DNA of 64,000 nt, taken from positions 124,001 to 188,000 of the forward strand of contig NZ_JAKZFT010000002.1 of the NCBI RefSeq assembly GCF_022808985.1, in the 5' to 3' direction. Source of the DNA: Geotalea sp. SG265. GTDB lineage: Bacteria > Desulfobacterota > Desulfuromonadia > Geobacterales > Geobacteraceae. Below, one piece after another: positions 21,841 through 31,395 of the stretch. The translations under genes were made by a program, and so were the position numbers. The notes under the pieces are model-generated. The model searched no databases and was not told the DNA's origin. It was given only the letters and a program-made list of their open reading frames with translations. Each line of letters starts with the position of its first letter. Position 1 is the stretch's first letter.

Positions 21841-22320
21841 ATGAGGAAGCTCTTTGCCCCGATCATTTTACTGCTGGCCATTGCCGGCCTGGCCTTTGCC
21901 CAATCCCCGGGCGTCTTTCATTTCTCCGGCAGCTCCTTCCGGGAAGGAACCAGCCCCGGCATCACAGCCATAGCTGCACAGGACGGTTTACTCCCCTCCA
22001 TAACCAGCGATGAAGCGCCGGCGAAACCGGCAAAACTATCCGCCGGCAGCGGCGGACTTGCCCTGCTCTGCTACGTGCAGCAGTCCGGCGGCAAACTGGA
22101 GGCAAAGGGAGGATATCAGCCCATTGCCGGTGCCCCCATTGAAATCACCGGCACTGGACTAAAGCTCATGGCCCGCACCGATGAAGCCGGCTATCTCTTC
22201 CTGGCGCTCCCTGCCGGACAGTATGAGGTGAAGTTCTCACCCTTCACGAAAAAAATCAGGATCGATAAGGGTAAAAACACCCTGGCCGCCATTCGAGGCG
22301 GGAAAAGGATGGTCGATTGA
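21841..22320 (+). CDS. Small secreted protein with carboxypeptidase-regulatory-like (beta-sandwich) C terminus
   Basis: The 159-residue product starts with a signal peptide ([20 protein letters not shown], cut near Ala20-Gln21). The C-terminal part contains [20 protein letters not shown] and [14 protein letters not shown], the pattern of peptidase-associated/Cna-B-like folds that present a 'gap-turn' loop after a TDEAG motif. The start at 21841 follows GGAGG by the right distance. Its TGA overlaps the ATG of the metalloprotease gene by one base, so the two are co-translated. The 210 bases between the leuA terminator and this gene have no clear promoter or riboswitch. Specific function is unknown. 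Confidence 0.8.
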   Translation: MRKLFAPIILLLAIAGLAFAQSPGVFHFSGSSFREGTSPGITAIAAQDGLLPSITSDEAPAKPAKLSAGSGGLALLCYVQQSGGKLEAKGGYQPIAGAPIEITGTGLKLMARTDEAGYLFLALPAGQYEVKFSPFTKKIRIDKGKNTLAAIRGGKRMVD

Positions 22321-24194
22321 TGAAATTGAGACTGCTGTTTTGTACCATCATCTTCGCAAGCATTGCAATTCCACCCTTTGCGTCTGCCCACCCCCTCGAT
22401 GATTTTTATCTTTCGAAATTCAATCTCCTGCCCTCATCGCCTCTCTCCTTAACCGGCGTCACCAGTCAAACATCCGCAGAACCTGAACGCTGCCGCACCT
22501 GGCTCTATCACGACCTGAAACGGGACTGGAATAAGCTTGAACCGAAGACGAAGAACATCCTTGCGAAAGTACTGCCGGCAAGGCCCGCTCTATCCGATGA
22601 GGCCATTGTGCTTTCCAATGGCGGGCATTTTCACATCCACTACGCCAAAAGTGGTGCCGATGCTCCTCCCCTTACTGACGCCGATGGTAACGGCATTCCT
22701 GACTGGATCGAGAAGGTGGCCAACGTTTTCGAGGCAGTCTATAATCGCGAAGTAAACGTTATGGGTTTTCAGGCACCTCCGACACTGAACAACCAACCCT
22801 ATGACATCTATCTGCAGAATGTAGGCCCCAGCCCAGCCAACAATTACGCCGGTATATTCGGCGTAACAGACAATGACACACAGGTGACTGCCGTCTCTTT
22901 CACCAGTTATATCATCATCGACAACGACTTTTCGGCCACAGAATTCGGCAAGGAGATCACCCCCTATGCCCCGTGGAAGGCCATGGAAATCACTGCCGCA
23001 CATGAATTCCACCACGCCATTCAATTCGGTTATAACTACTTCTTTGAAATGTGGTACGCAGAAGCAACAGCCACTTGGATAGAAGACGAGGTCTATGACT
23101 CGGTGAATCAGCTCTACAAGTACCTGCTGGACTACATGCTTTATCCATCTACGCCATTGGATACCCCGGCCGAGGTTTCTAAAGATGGTGGCTACGGTCG
23201 CTGGGTATTCAACCGTTATCTAGCGGAAACCAATCCGGCGCCGCCCTATTCCGTGATCCGCCAGATATGGCAGAACCTTGCAACCAAAAGGTCCGGTAAT
23301 GGAGCAGATATTCCCATGCTGCCCGTCATTGATGAAGTCCTTAAAGCTAATGGTAGCAGCCTCTCCGCCGCCTTTCTAGGATTCAACAAGCGACTATTCC
23401 TTCAGAACTGGGCAAGCCACCAGAACGAGATCAGCCTCATCCCCCTACTAATTTTCTCCCAAGCCAATACCTTTTCTGCAACCGAAAGTTTCGATCTGTC
23501 CACAACAACCACGCTGTCGGCTCTGCCCAGCTACTCTTTCAATTACCTGAAGATTCTACCCTCTTCTACGCTCTCCTTGCTCATCAGCTACACCAGTAAG
23601 CCAGCTCCGTACGCCATTATCGGATTTGTGCAGGCGTCTACAGGCGCAGCAACAGAGTACGACTACTCCGGCAGCATCAATATTCCGTCGATTTCTACTG
23701 GATCCACCATTTATCTCCTCGCCAGCAACAACGTCACCGGCCTGACAACGGCTCCTACCGACCCAACCCAACCGGTTGCGACACTTGCGGACGCGATCAA
23801 CCCATACACTGGTCCGGTGACACTGGTGAGCAGTGGTGGTGGAGGTGGTACGGCATCGGGCACTAGTAGTTCCGCTAGCAGTGGCAAAAGCGGCTGCTTC
23901 ATCGCCACCGCCGCCTACGGCAGTTATCTCCATCCCAAGGTCGCGCTGCTGCGCCAGTTTCGGGATCATTACCTGCTGAAAAACGCACCGGGGCGGGCCT
24001 TCGTCTCCTTCTACTACCGGATCAGCCCTCCGCTGGCGGCATTCATCGCCGAACATTCTGCAGCACGTGTCCTTTGCCGACTCGCCCTGACCCCGGTCGT
24101 CTTCTTCGTCGAACATGTCGCTGCACTGCCCATCATTCTGGCATTGATCAGCGGCACCCTGCTTTTCCGCCGTACGCGGAACCATTGCCCCTGA
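22320..24194 (+). CDS. Putative secreted metalloprotease (MXAN_6640-like) with CFI-box C-terminal region
   Basis: The 624-residue product has a signal peptide (residues 1-24), then a protease-like domain with the zinc motif HEFHH at residues 228-232 and a further conserved [12 protein letters not shown] segment, where the Glu may be the third ligand. This is followed by a beta-rich region and a Gly/Ser linker (about 505-525). The last 100 residues begin with [10 protein letters not shown] at residue 526, the start of the CFI-box C-terminal domain common in Geobacter exported proteins, and contain two hydrophobic stretches, the second ending in Arg-Arg-Thr-Arg. This layout suggests surface sorting or anchoring by a dedicated machinery, which is not established here. 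The ATG at 22320 is preferred over TTG 22317. Confidence 0.82.
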   Translation: MKLRLLFCTIIFASIAIPPFASAHPLDDFYLSKFNLLPSSPLSLTGVTSQTSAEPERCRTWLYHDLKRDWNKLEPKTKNILAKVLPARPALSDEAIVLSNGGHFHIHYAKSGADAPPLTDADGNGIPDWIEKVANVFEAVYNREVNVMGFQAPPTLNNQPYDIYLQNVGPSPANNYAGIFGVTDNDTQVTAVSFTSYIIIDNDFSATEFGKEITPYAPWKAMEITAAHEFHHAIQFGYNYFFEMWYAEATATWIEDEVYDSVNQLYKYLLDYMLYPSTPLDTPAEVSKDGGYGRWVFNRYLAETNPAPPYSVIRQIWQNLATKRSGNGADIPMLPVIDEVLKANGSSLSAAFLGFNKRLFLQNWASHQNEISLIPLLIFSQANTFSATESFDLSTTTTLSALPSYSFNYLKILPSSTLSLLISYTSKPAPYAIIGFVQASTGAATEYDYSGSINIPSISTGSTIYLLASNNVTGLTTAPTDPTQPVATLADAINPYTGPVTLVSSGGGGGTASGTSSSASSGKSGCFIATAAYGSYLHPKVALLRQFRDHYLLKNAPGRAFVSFYYRISPPLAAFIAEHSAARVLCRLALTPVVFFVEHVAALPIILALISGTLLFRRTRNHCP

Positions 24195-24232
24195 ATAAAA
24201 ACAGAGAGGCGGAACAAACCACGTTCCGCCTC
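24195..24232 (-). terminator. Terminator hairpin between convergent genes
   Basis: Perfect arms GAGGCGGAAC (24206-24215) and GTTCCGCCTC (24223-24232) with a seven-base loop. On the minus strand the stem is followed by TCTGTTTTTATT, so it mainly stops transcripts of the gene at 24290-24742; on the plus strand the T-run is missing. Confidence 0.7.
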
Positions 24233-24289
24233 CCAGTCGATCCTCTTCCCTCCTGTCATTCTGCCGCTTCCTTCCCCTGCCGAATCCGA

Positions 24290-24742
24290 CTATAACCCGA
24301 ACGCCTTCATCTCCTTGTCCAGTTTCTCGGGAGTAATGCCCAGGGCGCGGCAGATGGTCTCCCTGTCGCAATGATACCTGTCCAGGGCCATGATGAGCAA
24401 CGCCTTCTTCAGGGAACTGGACAGTTTGTCCATGAGGTTCTCCTTGCTCGTTGCGGAAATCAGCGAAAACAGCGGTTCCAGGTTTTTCTCGAAAAGCCTG
24501 GCATTCTCATCGATTTTTCTGCGGCTGATCGTTTCCATTCTTTTCACCTTGACCATCGTAGCAATGATTTCATCCATGTTTTCCTGGACGTACCGCAAGG
24601 TTTCCCACGTGTTATCCACGGTAAGAAGCTGACTGGTTGGCTTCATTGTCCCCAAGCCACTCTTTTTCAACATCACCACTTCCATAACCCGGAATGTGCC
24701 GTCCCCTGCTCTTTCCTCCGGCCCTGCGTATCGTGATCCCAT
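24290..24742 (-). CDS. Hypothetical protein with a Fis-like C-terminal helix-turn-helix
   Basis: The 150-residue product is helical. The last 35 residues (YHCDRETICRALGITPEKL and following) match the spacing of the Fis-type HTH used in NtrC-family proteins, though the usual GN-xx-AA motif is altered to CDRETICRALG, so DNA binding is uncertain. The middle (residues 40-95) looks like a coiled coil with many Lys/Glu. The start at 24742 has an AGGGAGG ribosome site; another ATG at 24673 with GGAAG is possible. It lies 41 bases after the cytochrome gene on the same strand and may be co-transcribed with it. Confidence 0.65.
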   Translation of the reverse strand: MGSRYAGPEERAGDGTFRVMEVVMLKKSGLGTMKPTSQLLTVDNTWETLRYVQENMDEIIATMVKVKRMETISRRKIDENARLFEKNLEPLFSLISATSKENLMDKLSSSLKKALLIMALDRYHCDRETICRALGITPEKLDKEMKAFGL

Positions 24743-24783
24743 GGCTGCACCCTCCCCTGTTCCTGTCCCGTGTCCGTTTTCCC

Positions 24784-25365
24784 TTACTTGATGTGGCAGG
24801 TCAGGCAGAGATTGCTCCCTTCATTGCTCACCACCAGGTGGGGTACCTTTTTGTTGAAGGGATTGTGGCAGGTCAGGCAGCCGACCCTGCCATCAATCAG
24901 GATCATGTTCGGGTCGAGCTGTTCCAGCCGGCGGAGCTCACTGTTGACATAGCTTGCGCTGCCGTAGTGGGTGCCGATGGGATGGCTGGTCAGGCTGCCC
25001 GAGAACATGCCGGAGTCTGCTGCCTTTTTGAAGCTGATGTCATGGGCGGGGGAGGTCGTACCGTCATGGCAGCTCATGCAGTTGTAGGAGAAGGAATCCA
25101 CCTCGAAGGTCTCTCCGTCCTTGACGATAGTCACTGGGGTATCCGCTTGAAATTCACCATAGCGGGAGGTTGATGCCTGCACGGCGGCGTTTACCTGCAT
25201 GCGGAAGTTGCGGCTTTCGACCGGGTCCTCAAGCTGCTTGACGAAAGTACAGGTCTCGCGGATGGCTCCAGACGCGGCACCCGGATTGCCCATGGCGGCG
25301 AAAGCAAAAAGAACGGCTGCCATGGTCTTCATAGTTCCCGATTTGATAGTGATGATGTCTAACAT
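24784..25365 (-). CDS. Tri-haem c-type cytochrome with doubled-CXXCH motif
   Basis: The 193-residue product has a signal-like hydrophobic stretch (residues 13-26) and three haem-binding CXXCH motifs, at residues 96-100, 163-167 and 187-191. The last two form the paired-CXXCH arrangement (GCLTCH ... NLCLTCH) common in exported multihaem cytochromes. The first 90 residues of the mature protein have no haem site. His at residues 108, 128 and 133 could be distal ligands. AGGAGG lies seven bases before the ATG. It is the kind of periplasmic or outer-surface electron carrier abundant in metal-reducing bacteria; its partner is unknown. Confidence 0.9.
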   Translation of the reverse strand: MLDIITIKSGTMKTMAAVLFAFAAMGNPGAASGAIRETCTFVKQLEDPVESRNFRMQVNAAVQASTSRYGEFQADTPVTIVKDGETFEVDSFSYNCMSCHDGTTSPAHDISFKKAADSGMFSGSLTSHPIGTHYGSASYVNSELRRLEQLDPNMILIDGRVGCLTCHNPFNKKVPHLVVSNEGSNLCLTCHIK

Positions 25366-25594
25366 GGCGTGGCCTCCTTAAATGTATTTGTCTTTGTTAT
25401 TACAACCTCCGTACCACCCCGATGCCAAATGGAATATATCCCTAATCAATTGTAATTTCAGACAAATTTTCCCTGCACCAACGATTATGGCTTTCTTCCT
25501 CGCCACGAATCCATGTTCAGGTATTGCACATCCTTTCCGTGTTCAAAAAGCCAAAGTTTATATGTTTCAGGGGTTTAGTACTCCATACACCTTT

Positions 25595-25639
25595 CTGAAC
25601 AGCTGCCCGCTCTTGAACAGCTGCTTTTTGAACAGCGCC
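25595..25639 (+). repeat. Three short direct repeats upstream of the radical SAM gene
   Basis: (C/T)TGAACAGC occurs at 25595, 25613 and 25628, each copy followed by TGC or GCC, with starts 18 and 15 bases apart. A fourth, degenerate copy (TTGAATCTGC, 25644) coincides with the -35 box of the promoter. Placement just upstream of the promoter suggests activator or repressor sites. Confidence 0.6.
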
Positions 25640-25643
25640 AGCC

Positions 25644-25671
25644 TTGAATCTGCAGGGAGTTATGGTATTAT
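25644..25671 (+). promoter_or_regulatory. Sigma70-type promoter for the radical SAM gene and pgi
   Basis: TTGAAT at 25644-25649 and TATTAT at 25666-25671 with 16 bases between. It lies about 50 bases before the ATG at 25723. Confidence 0.55.
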
Positions 25672-25722
25672 TAACCCTCTTTCAGGGATTCCCTCCCCAC
25701 TACGCGCAACACTGGAGCATTG

Positions 25723-26688
25723 ATGGTAGCTGCTTTCAAAGAACGCCTGCAACGCCTCGATCCTGTTTTTATCACCTTCGATTCCCTGAAAACCCTGCAG
25801 CTTAACCTGGGCAATCTCTGCAACATGTCCTGCAGCCATTGTCATATGGGAGCATCTCCGCACGGCAGACGGATCATGGATAAAGAGGTCATGGACAAGG
25901 CAATCGGCATCCTCTCCCGTCTACCAGGCATTAATCTCGATGCCACCGGGGGATGTCCGGAGATGAACCCCCATTTCCGCTATCTGATTGAGGCAACAGC
26001 CGATATTTCGCCCCGGCGCATCGTGCGCAGCAATCTGACCATTCTGGAAGAACCGGGTATGGAATGGCTGCCCGCGTTCTACAGCAGGCACGACGTCGTC
26101 GTTACGGCGTCCCTCCCCTGTTACCTGGAGGAAAATGTGGACAAACAGCGGGGCCGTGGGACCCATGCCAAATCCATAGCCGCCCTGAAGCGGTTGAACG
26201 AGATCGGCTATGGCTGCCGCCATGAGCTGAACCTGGTCTACAATCCGGGAGACGCATGTATCCCGGGTTCACAGAAAGATCTGGAAGCGGCCTACAAGAT
26301 GGAGCTTTTCGAACGGCATGGCATTACCTTCAACAACCTCTACACCATCACCAACGCGCCCATCGGCCGCTTCAGGGAATACCTGGAGGCAAAGGGGGCG
26401 TTAGCCCGCTACCTGAACCTGCTTGCCACCAGCTTCAACCCCGACGCGGCAAAGAATATCATGTGCCGAACCATGGTGAGCGTCGACTGGAAAGGGTTTA
26501 TCTACAACTGCGATTTTAACCAGGGGCTGGGCCTCCCCATCATTGATCACTCGGGGGCGATGCTCAAAATCGACGACCTGGAACAAGCGGCAAAAAGCGG
26601 TGCCGAGCTTTTTCTCTCCCAGCATTGTTACTGCTGCACTGCCGGAAACGGCTCCAGTTGCACCGGTGCCACCGCGTTTATAAAATAA
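25723..26688 (+). CDS. Radical SAM protein, ArsS-like (cysteine form)
   Basis: The 321-residue product has the radical SAM cluster motif Cys33-x3-Cys37-x2-Cys40 (CNMSCSHC) and the family's [16 protein letters not shown] motif near residue 69. The C terminus is rich in cysteine, with CYCC at residues 302-305 and GSSC at 310-313, followed by TGATAFIK. This pattern fits the 'radical SAM/Cys-rich' family that includes ArsS of arsenosugar synthesis. Members often carry selenocysteine near the C terminus, but here all these sites use ordinary TGC/TGT codons. The preferred start is ATG 25723 (TGGAG seven bases upstream). No arsenic genes are nearby; pgi follows after 17 bases. Confidence 0.85.
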   Translation: MVAAFKERLQRLDPVFITFDSLKTLQLNLGNLCNMSCSHCHMGASPHGRRIMDKEVMDKAIGILSRLPGINLDATGGCPEMNPHFRYLIEATADISPRRIVRSNLTILEEPGMEWLPAFYSRHDVVVTASLPCYLEENVDKQRGRGTHAKSIAALKRLNEIGYGCRHELNLVYNPGDACIPGSQKDLEAAYKMELFERHGITFNNLYTITNAPIGRFREYLEAKGALARYLNLLATSFNPDAAKNIMCRTMVSVDWKGFIYNCDFNQGLGLPIIDHSGAMLKIDDLEQAAKSGAELFLSQHCYCCTAGNGSSCTGATAFIK

Positions 26689-26705
26689 ATTCCTCTGGAG
26701 GAGCT

Positions 26706-28298
26706 ATGGACAAGCACGAGCTTTGGCAGAGATACAAAAAATACCTGGGGGTATACCGGGAACTGGGGATGATGCTGGATATCAGCCGGATGAATTTTCC
26801 GGCGGATTTCTTTCAAGTCATGGAACCCCGGATGCAGCAGGCTTTTGACGAGATGAACGACCTTGAAAAGGGAAGCATCGCCAATGCCGATGAAAAACGG
26901 ATGGTAGGCCATTACTGGCTCAGGAATGCCGAACTTGCCCCGAACAAAGAACTCTCTGCAGAGATTACCTTCACCGTCAGGGCCATCCGGGAATTCGCCG
27001 ACAAGGTTCACAACGGAGAGTTGTCTCCTCCCGGCGGCAGCCGCTTCAGTCGCATGCTAGTCATCGGCATCGGCGGTTCGGCATTGGGGCCGCAATTTGT
27101 TGCCGGCTCCCTGGGCTCCGCCGAAGACAAACTGCTGCCCTTCTTCTTCGACAACACCGATCCTGACGGCATGGATCGGGTACTGGCCCAAATCGGCAGC
27201 GGCCTCAGGGAGACGCTCACCATCGTCATCTCCAAAAGCGGCGGCACCAAAGAGACGCGGAACGGAATGCAGGAGGCGAAGGAAGCCTACAAGAACAAGG
27301 GGCTTGATTTTGCCAGGCATGCAGTGGCCGTAACCGGACGGGACAGCGAACTGGACAGGACTGCAACGGCAGAAGGATGGCTGGCACGCTTTCCCATGTG
27401 GGACTGGGTCGGAGGGCGCACTTCGGAAACCTCGGCGGTTGGGCTTCTCCCAGCCGCACTCCAGGGAATCGACATTGACCAGCTTCTGGAAGGGGCACAG
27501 CTGTGCGACGTGACGACCCGCAACAGGGAGACGTTGAAAAATCCTGCCGCAGTCCTGGCGCTCATGTGGCACCATGCCACCGGCGGGCGCGGCGCTAAAG
27601 ATATGGTCATCCTCCCCTACAAAGATCGCCTGCTTCTTTTCTCCCGCTACCTGCAACAGCTGATCATGGAATCCATCGGCAAAGAGTATGACCGGAACGG
27701 AAACCGGGCCAATCAGGGGATCGCCGTTTATGGCAACAAGGGATCGACGGACCAGCATGCCTACGTGCAGCAGCTCCGCGAGGGGGTAAGCAACTTTTTC
27801 GTCACCTTCATCGAGGTTTTGAAGGACAGAAATGGGAAATCAATGGAGGTCGAGCCCGGCGTAACCAGTGGTGACTACCTGAACGGTTTTCTCCAGGGGA
27901 CTCGTCAAGCCCTCTACGAAAACGGCAGGGAGTCGATCACCATTACCGTGGACGCCATCAGTCCGCGCACGGTCGGCGCATTGATCGCCCTTTACGAGCG
28001 TGCCGTAGGCTTTTACGCGTCCCTCGTCAACATCAACGCTTATCATCAGCCGGGAGTGGAGGCGGGGAAAAAAGCGGCGGGAGTGGTTCTCGAACTGCAG
28101 GGGAAGGTGCTGGCGCAGCTGGCCGAAAAGCGAGGGAAGGGATTTACTGCCGAAGAAATGGCTGCCTCCATCGGCTGCGACGAGGAAGCGGAGACAATCT
28201 ACCGGATTCTACTCCATGCTGCGGCCAACCCTGACCACGGTGTTACCGCAGAAGAAGGACCTACAGCGTTTGACAAGAAATTTTACTGCAGTAGCTAA
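26706..28298 (+). CDS. pgi: Glucose-6-phosphate isomerase
   Basis: Pgi interconverts glucose-6-phosphate and fructose-6-phosphate. The 530-residue product has the SIS-fold motifs of the family: [12 protein letters not shown] near residue 119, [11 protein letters not shown] near 178 and [15 protein letters not shown] near 341. It begins with a good GGAGGA site. It is likely read from the radical SAM promoter. The end overlaps the convergent rsmI gene by 4 bases with no room for a separate terminator. Confidence 0.96.
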   Translation: MDKHELWQRYKKYLGVYRELGMMLDISRMNFPADFFQVMEPRMQQAFDEMNDLEKGSIANADEKRMVGHYWLRNAELAPNKELSAEITFTVRAIREFADKVHNGELSPPGGSRFSRMLVIGIGGSALGPQFVAGSLGSAEDKLLPFFFDNTDPDGMDRVLAQIGSGLRETLTIVISKSGGTKETRNGMQEAKEAYKNKGLDFARHAVAVTGRDSELDRTATAEGWLARFPMWDWVGGRTSETSAVGLLPAALQGIDIDQLLEGAQLCDVTTRNRETLKNPAAVLALMWHHATGGRGAKDMVILPYKDRLLLFSRYLQQLIMESIGKEYDRNGNRANQGIAVYGNKGSTDQHAYVQQLREGVSNFFVTFIEVLKDRNGKSMEVEPGVTSGDYLNGFLQGTRQALYENGRESITITVDAISPRTVGALIALYERAVGFYASLVNINAYHQPGVEAGKKAAGVVLELQGKVLAQLAEKRGKGFTAEEMAASIGCDEEAETIYRILLHAAANPDHGVTAEEGPTAFDKKFYCSS

Positions 28299-29134
28299 TC
28301 ACGCTCCTTCAGCTTCAGTGCTTCGGTATAGACCTCCCCCCGGGGAAGACCAGTCTGGAGCACCACCTGCTTCACCGCATCCTTCAGGGAAAGCCCTTCG
28401 TCTTCCATCAGGAGCGCCAAAAGATCGGCAACGGACGCTACGTCTTTGTGCGCCGCGCCCTCAGCCGCCGGCGCCACAAGAATGACTACCTCACCCTTGA
28501 TGGTGCGATGCTGGAGGGTATCGATGACGGTGGAACAATTCCCTCTGATGAATTCCTCATAGACCTTGGTCAGCTCCCGCGCCACAACCAGTTCCCGCTC
28601 GCCCAGGACCTCCTGCAGGTCAGTAAGTGCTGCCAGTAACCGATTGGGCGATTCATAGAAAATCACCACCCGCTGCTCCCCCTTGATGGAAGCAAGCTTC
28701 TCCCGGCGTTTACCCTGCCGGTTCGGCAGAAAACCTTCGAAGACAAAGGCATCAGTGGGAAGCCCCGAGGCGGAAAGGGCCGTAATGGCAGCTGAAGGAC
28801 CGGGCACAGGTACCACGGCGAAACCGGCCGCCACCGCATCGCGAACCAGCTGATAGCCAGGATCGGAGATGCAGGGAGTACCGGCATCGGTAATCAGCGC
28901 GACAGACAGGCCGCTTTCCAGCTGATCGAGGATGTAACGCCCTTTCAGCGTCTTGTTGTGATCAAAATAGGAAGTCAGTGGCTTGGAAATGCCGAAATGG
29001 GAGAGCAGCTTACGGGAATGGCGGGTATCCTCGGCGGCAATAAGATCGGCCTCCCGCAGGATGCGCACGGCCCGGAAGGTGATGTCTTCCAGATTGCCGA
29101 TGGGGGTAGCGACTATGTAAAGAGTTCCTGTCAT
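28295..29134 (-). CDS. rsmI: 16S rRNA (cytidine-1402-2'-O)-methyltransferase
   Basis: RsmI methylates the ribose of C1402 in the decoding centre. The 279-residue product shows [16 protein letters not shown] at the N terminus, the [14 protein letters not shown] motif near residue 34, [16 protein letters not shown] near 79 and the FYESPNRL motif near 159. This SAM-dependent tetrapyrrole-methylase-like fold is typical. A palindromic repeat lies between its start and the upstream nadE gene, which is on the same strand. Confidence 0.95.
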   Translation of the reverse strand: MTGTLYIVATPIGNLEDITFRAVRILREADLIAAEDTRHSRKLLSHFGISKPLTSYFDHNKTLKGRYILDQLESGLSVALITDAGTPCISDPGYQLVRDAVAAGFAVVPVPGPSAAITALSASGLPTDAFVFEGFLPNRQGKRREKLASIKGEQRVVIFYESPNRLLAALTDLQEVLGERELVVARELTKVYEEFIRGNCSTVIDTLQHRTIKGEVVILVAPAAEGAAHKDVASVADLLALLMEDEGLSLKDAVKQVVLQTGLPRGEVYTEALKLKERD

Positions 29135-29144
29135 CTTCCCTCAG

Positions 29145-29262
29145 AAAATGTGGATTTTCGCGCAAGAACAAGGCAGACAAGGGGCGAGGCGGAGGCGTAC
29201 ATCAGTACGCCGCACAACGAGCCCCGCAGGCGAACGCAGATCTTGCCGAAAAGCCGCATTTT
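29145..29262. repeat. Long palindromic intergenic repeat between nadE and rsmI
   Basis: About 118 bases can fold back on themselves: AAAATG...ATTTTCG at one end pairs with CGAAAAGCCGCATTTT at the other, and the middle is a perfect GGCGTAC / GTACGCC hairpin around ATCA (29194-29211). Long imperfect arms lie between. The central TTGTGCGGCGTAC / GTACGCCTCCGCC is shared with the repeat at 16866-16941. It has no coding content. Confidence 0.8.
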
Positions 29263-30083
29263 CATTTTCCCCAGTCGCGGGAGTAGCGGAAGTCTCGATC
29301 AATGGTCCTGTTCGACACCTTGGCAATTACCGGCATGCGCCGCTTGAAATGGGAATTCTGCACCTTGGCACTGACCGTATCGACAAATGCTGCGGCAAAG
29401 CCCTTATTGAGAAGTTCCTGCCTACTGCAGCGGTGGTCCACCATCCAGTAGAGCAGTTCGTCCACCTCCCGGTAGGTAAAGCCCAACTCCTGCTCGTCTG
29501 TCTGCCCGGCCCACAGGTCGGCCGACGGCTTCTTCTCGATGATCTCCCGGGGAACCCCCATCGCTTCGGATAACTGCCAGACCTGAGTCTTGTAAATGTC
29601 GCCGATGGCATTGAGGGCGCTGGCCATGTCACCGAAGAGGGTGCCGTAGCCCAAGAGCAGCTCGGTTTTGTTGCTGGTGCCCAGGACCAGTGCCGCATGG
29701 GCAGCGGAATGGTCATAGAGGATGGTCATCCGCTCGCGGGCCATCTTGTTTCCGCGGCGCATGTTGCTTGCATCGGGAAAGCGCTCGAAATAGGCGTCGA
29801 TCATGGGGGTAATCTCGATCACCTGATAGTTGATGCCAAGACTCTCGGCGACCAGCCGCGCATGGGCCTCGCTTTCGGGATTGCTGGTTCGGTAGGGCAT
29901 GGTGCAGGCATAGACGTTTTCCGCCCCCAGGGCTTCAGCTGCCAGATAGGCAACCAGCGCCGAATCGATTCCCCCGGAAAGCCCCAGTACCGCCCGCTCC
30001 ACGCCGATCTTTCGCACCTCTTCGCGAATGAAGCCAACCAGCACCCGGCGCAACAAATCCGTGTTCACAGTAAGTCCGGTCAT
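29262..30083 (-). CDS. nadE: NAD+ synthetase (ammonia-using domain as a separate protein)
   Basis: NadE amidates nicotinic acid adenine dinucleotide to NAD+ with ATP. The 273-residue product carries the ATP pyrophosphatase P-loop SGGIDS at residues 36-41 and the conserved [18 protein letters not shown] segment near residue 147. It lacks the glutaminase domain fused in many bacteria; that function is likely given by the nitrilase-family gene directly upstream, which overlaps it by one base (TAATG). Confidence 0.93.
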   Translation of the reverse strand: MTGLTVNTDLLRRVLVGFIREEVRKIGVERAVLGLSGGIDSALVAYLAAEALGAENVYACTMPYRTSNPESEAHARLVAESLGINYQVIEITPMIDAYFERFPDASNMRRGNKMARERMTILYDHSAAHAALVLGTSNKTELLLGYGTLFGDMASALNAIGDIYKTQVWQLSEAMGVPREIIEKKPSADLWAGQTDEQELGFTYREVDELLYWMVDHRCSRQELLNKGFAAAFVDTVSAKVQNSHFKRRMPVIAKVSNRTIDRDFRYSRDWGK

Positions 30084-30934
30084 TAGCGCTCCCTCTCCCG
30101 ATCGATCCGCTGCAGCTCTTTCAGGGTAATGCTCAAGCTCTCGTCGCGCATCATTGGCGAGAAGATCCTTTCCCGCCGCAAGGCGCCCTCTTCCATCCGG
30201 GTAAAGACGAGATCGTCTTCCAGTATCTTGCCCCGCTGGACTACTGCACCCGATGGGGCCACCGCCTCCGACCCTCCCCAGAAATTGACGCCGTCTTCAT
30301 AGCCAACCCGGTTGCAGTAAAGAACCCGGGAATTCAGGAACATGGCAGTGGTGGAGGTGAGTTTTTGCCAGGCAATGGTGGAGCCAAGGTTTTCGTCCTC
30401 GGTCACCCCCCGCCCGGGGCTGCTTGACAGGCAGAGCAGGGTGGTGGCGCCGTCCATGGCGAGGATGTAGGGGGCGGAAAGATGCCACATATCTTCGCAA
30501 ATCAGCATCCCCATGCGGCCGAACCGGGTGTCGAAGGCACGGAACTGCTCGCCGCGAGCCATGTAGCGCTGTTCATCGAAGAGACCATAGGTGGGAAGAT
30601 AGACCTTGCGGTGCAGATGCCTGGTCTCACCCCCCTCGAAATAGACCGCCGAATTAAAGAATCGATAATCGGCAGCAGCTTCGACAAAACCGACCGCTAT
30701 GGAAATCTTCCGAGACAGCTCCTTCAGCCGGACCAGTTCGGGGGCATCGACTGCCAGGGCAACCTCCGGAACAAGATCCTTGAGAAAATAACCGGTCAGG
30801 GCCAGTTCAGGGAAGACGATCAGATCCGCCTTCTCAGCTATCCCCTTTGCGACGGCAGCTTCCACCAGAGCGCAGTTATCGGCGACGCAACCAAGCTTCG
30901 GCTTGATCTGGGCCAGGGCAACGGTAAAATCCAT
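30083..30934 (-). CDS. Nitrilase-family amidohydrolase, probable glutaminase partner of NadE
   Basis: The 283-residue product has the nitrilase catalytic triad: Glu43 in FPELALTGY, Lys110 in [12 protein letters not shown] and Cys146 in LICEDMWH. These motifs closely resemble the N-terminal glutaminase half of glutamine-dependent NAD synthetases. Together with the overlapping nadE it likely forms a two-protein enzyme in which this part releases ammonia from glutamine. A free-standing amidase role cannot be excluded. The 77 bases before the start and yraN hold nothing recognisable. Confidence 0.85.
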   Translation of the reverse strand: MDFTVALAQIKPKLGCVADNCALVEAAVAKGIAEKADLIVFPELALTGYFLKDLVPEVALAVDAPELVRLKELSRKISIAVGFVEAAADYRFFNSAVYFEGGETRHLHRKVYLPTYGLFDEQRYMARGEQFRAFDTRFGRMGMLICEDMWHLSAPYILAMDGATTLLCLSSSPGRGVTEDENLGSTIAWQKLTSTTAMFLNSRVLYCNRVGYEDGVNFWGGSEAVAPSGAVVQRGKILEDDLVFTRMEEGALRRERIFSPMMRDESLSITLKELQRIDRERER

Positions 30935-31011
30935 GGGCGTTCTCCGCGTTTTTTCGGCTTAAATTAGCACAGCATGGGACGGGAGGCAACGTTTGCCTGA
31001 GCTCGCCCCGT

Positions 31012-31395
31012 TCAATACGCCAAGTCGAAGGCATTCATGATATGCTCGATCTCGGGTACCGCGTGGTTTCGCTGCACAATGGCGATGACATCGAAGCGGG
31101 CAGCGGCATCATGCATTTTTTTCTGGGCCAGCCAAGTGAGGGCGGCCTTGGATATCTGCCGCTGCTTGAAAGAGGTTACGGCCAGCTGTGGAACGCCAAA
31201 GGCGGCATTGCGCCGGGTCTTGACCTCGACGAAGACGATTGTCTTTCCATCCCTGGCGATAATGTCGATTTCGCCGCACTTGCAGCGAAAGTTCCGCTCC
31301 AGGATCGAGAACTTCAATCCCTTGAGGAAAGTGACGGCGATTGCCTCGCCGATCTCCCCCAAGGTCTTGTTGTCGGCCTTTTCCTCACCCGTCAC
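31012..31395 (-). CDS. UPF0102 family protein (YraN), endonuclease-like
   Basis: The 127-residue product has the features of the restriction-endonuclease-like UPF0102 family: GEIGEAIAVTFLKGLKFSILERNFR, then the CGEIDIIARDG motif and VFVEVKTRR, in which Asp and Glu-x-Lys form a PD-(D/E)XK-type site. The biological role is not settled. The start overlaps the rnhB stop by 4 bases, a common pairing with rnhB and rplS. Confidence 0.9.
   Translation of the reverse strand: MTGEEKADNKTLGEIGEAIAVTFLKGLKFSILERNFRCKCGEIDIIARDGKTIVFVEVKTRRNAAFGVPQLAVTSFKQRQISKAALTWLAQKKMHDAAARFDVIAIVQRNHAVPEIEHIMNAFDLAY

Larger units (their letters stand above)
25366..25722. other. Divergent intergenic region between the cytochrome and radical SAM genes
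   Basis: This 357-base stretch is more AT-rich than its neighbours. A reading frame of 113 codons across it has no ribosome site and no protein-like composition, so I treat it as noncoding. It holds the direct repeats and promoter listed separately, and the leader of the cytochrome gene on the other strand. On the minus strand no convincing -24/-12 or riboswitch motif was found. Confidence 0.6.

Noticed and set aside
25382-25460. Possible sigma54 promoter for the cytochrome gene on the minus strand
   Set aside because: TGGCAT is present but the matching -12 TGC element is not.
25382-25723. A 113-codon open frame before the radical SAM gene
   Set aside because: No ribosome site, odd composition, and it covers the promoter and repeats.
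26586-26688. Selenocysteine codon in the ArsS-like C terminus
   Set aside because: All cysteine sites use TGC or TGT and the frame has no TGA before its TAA stop.
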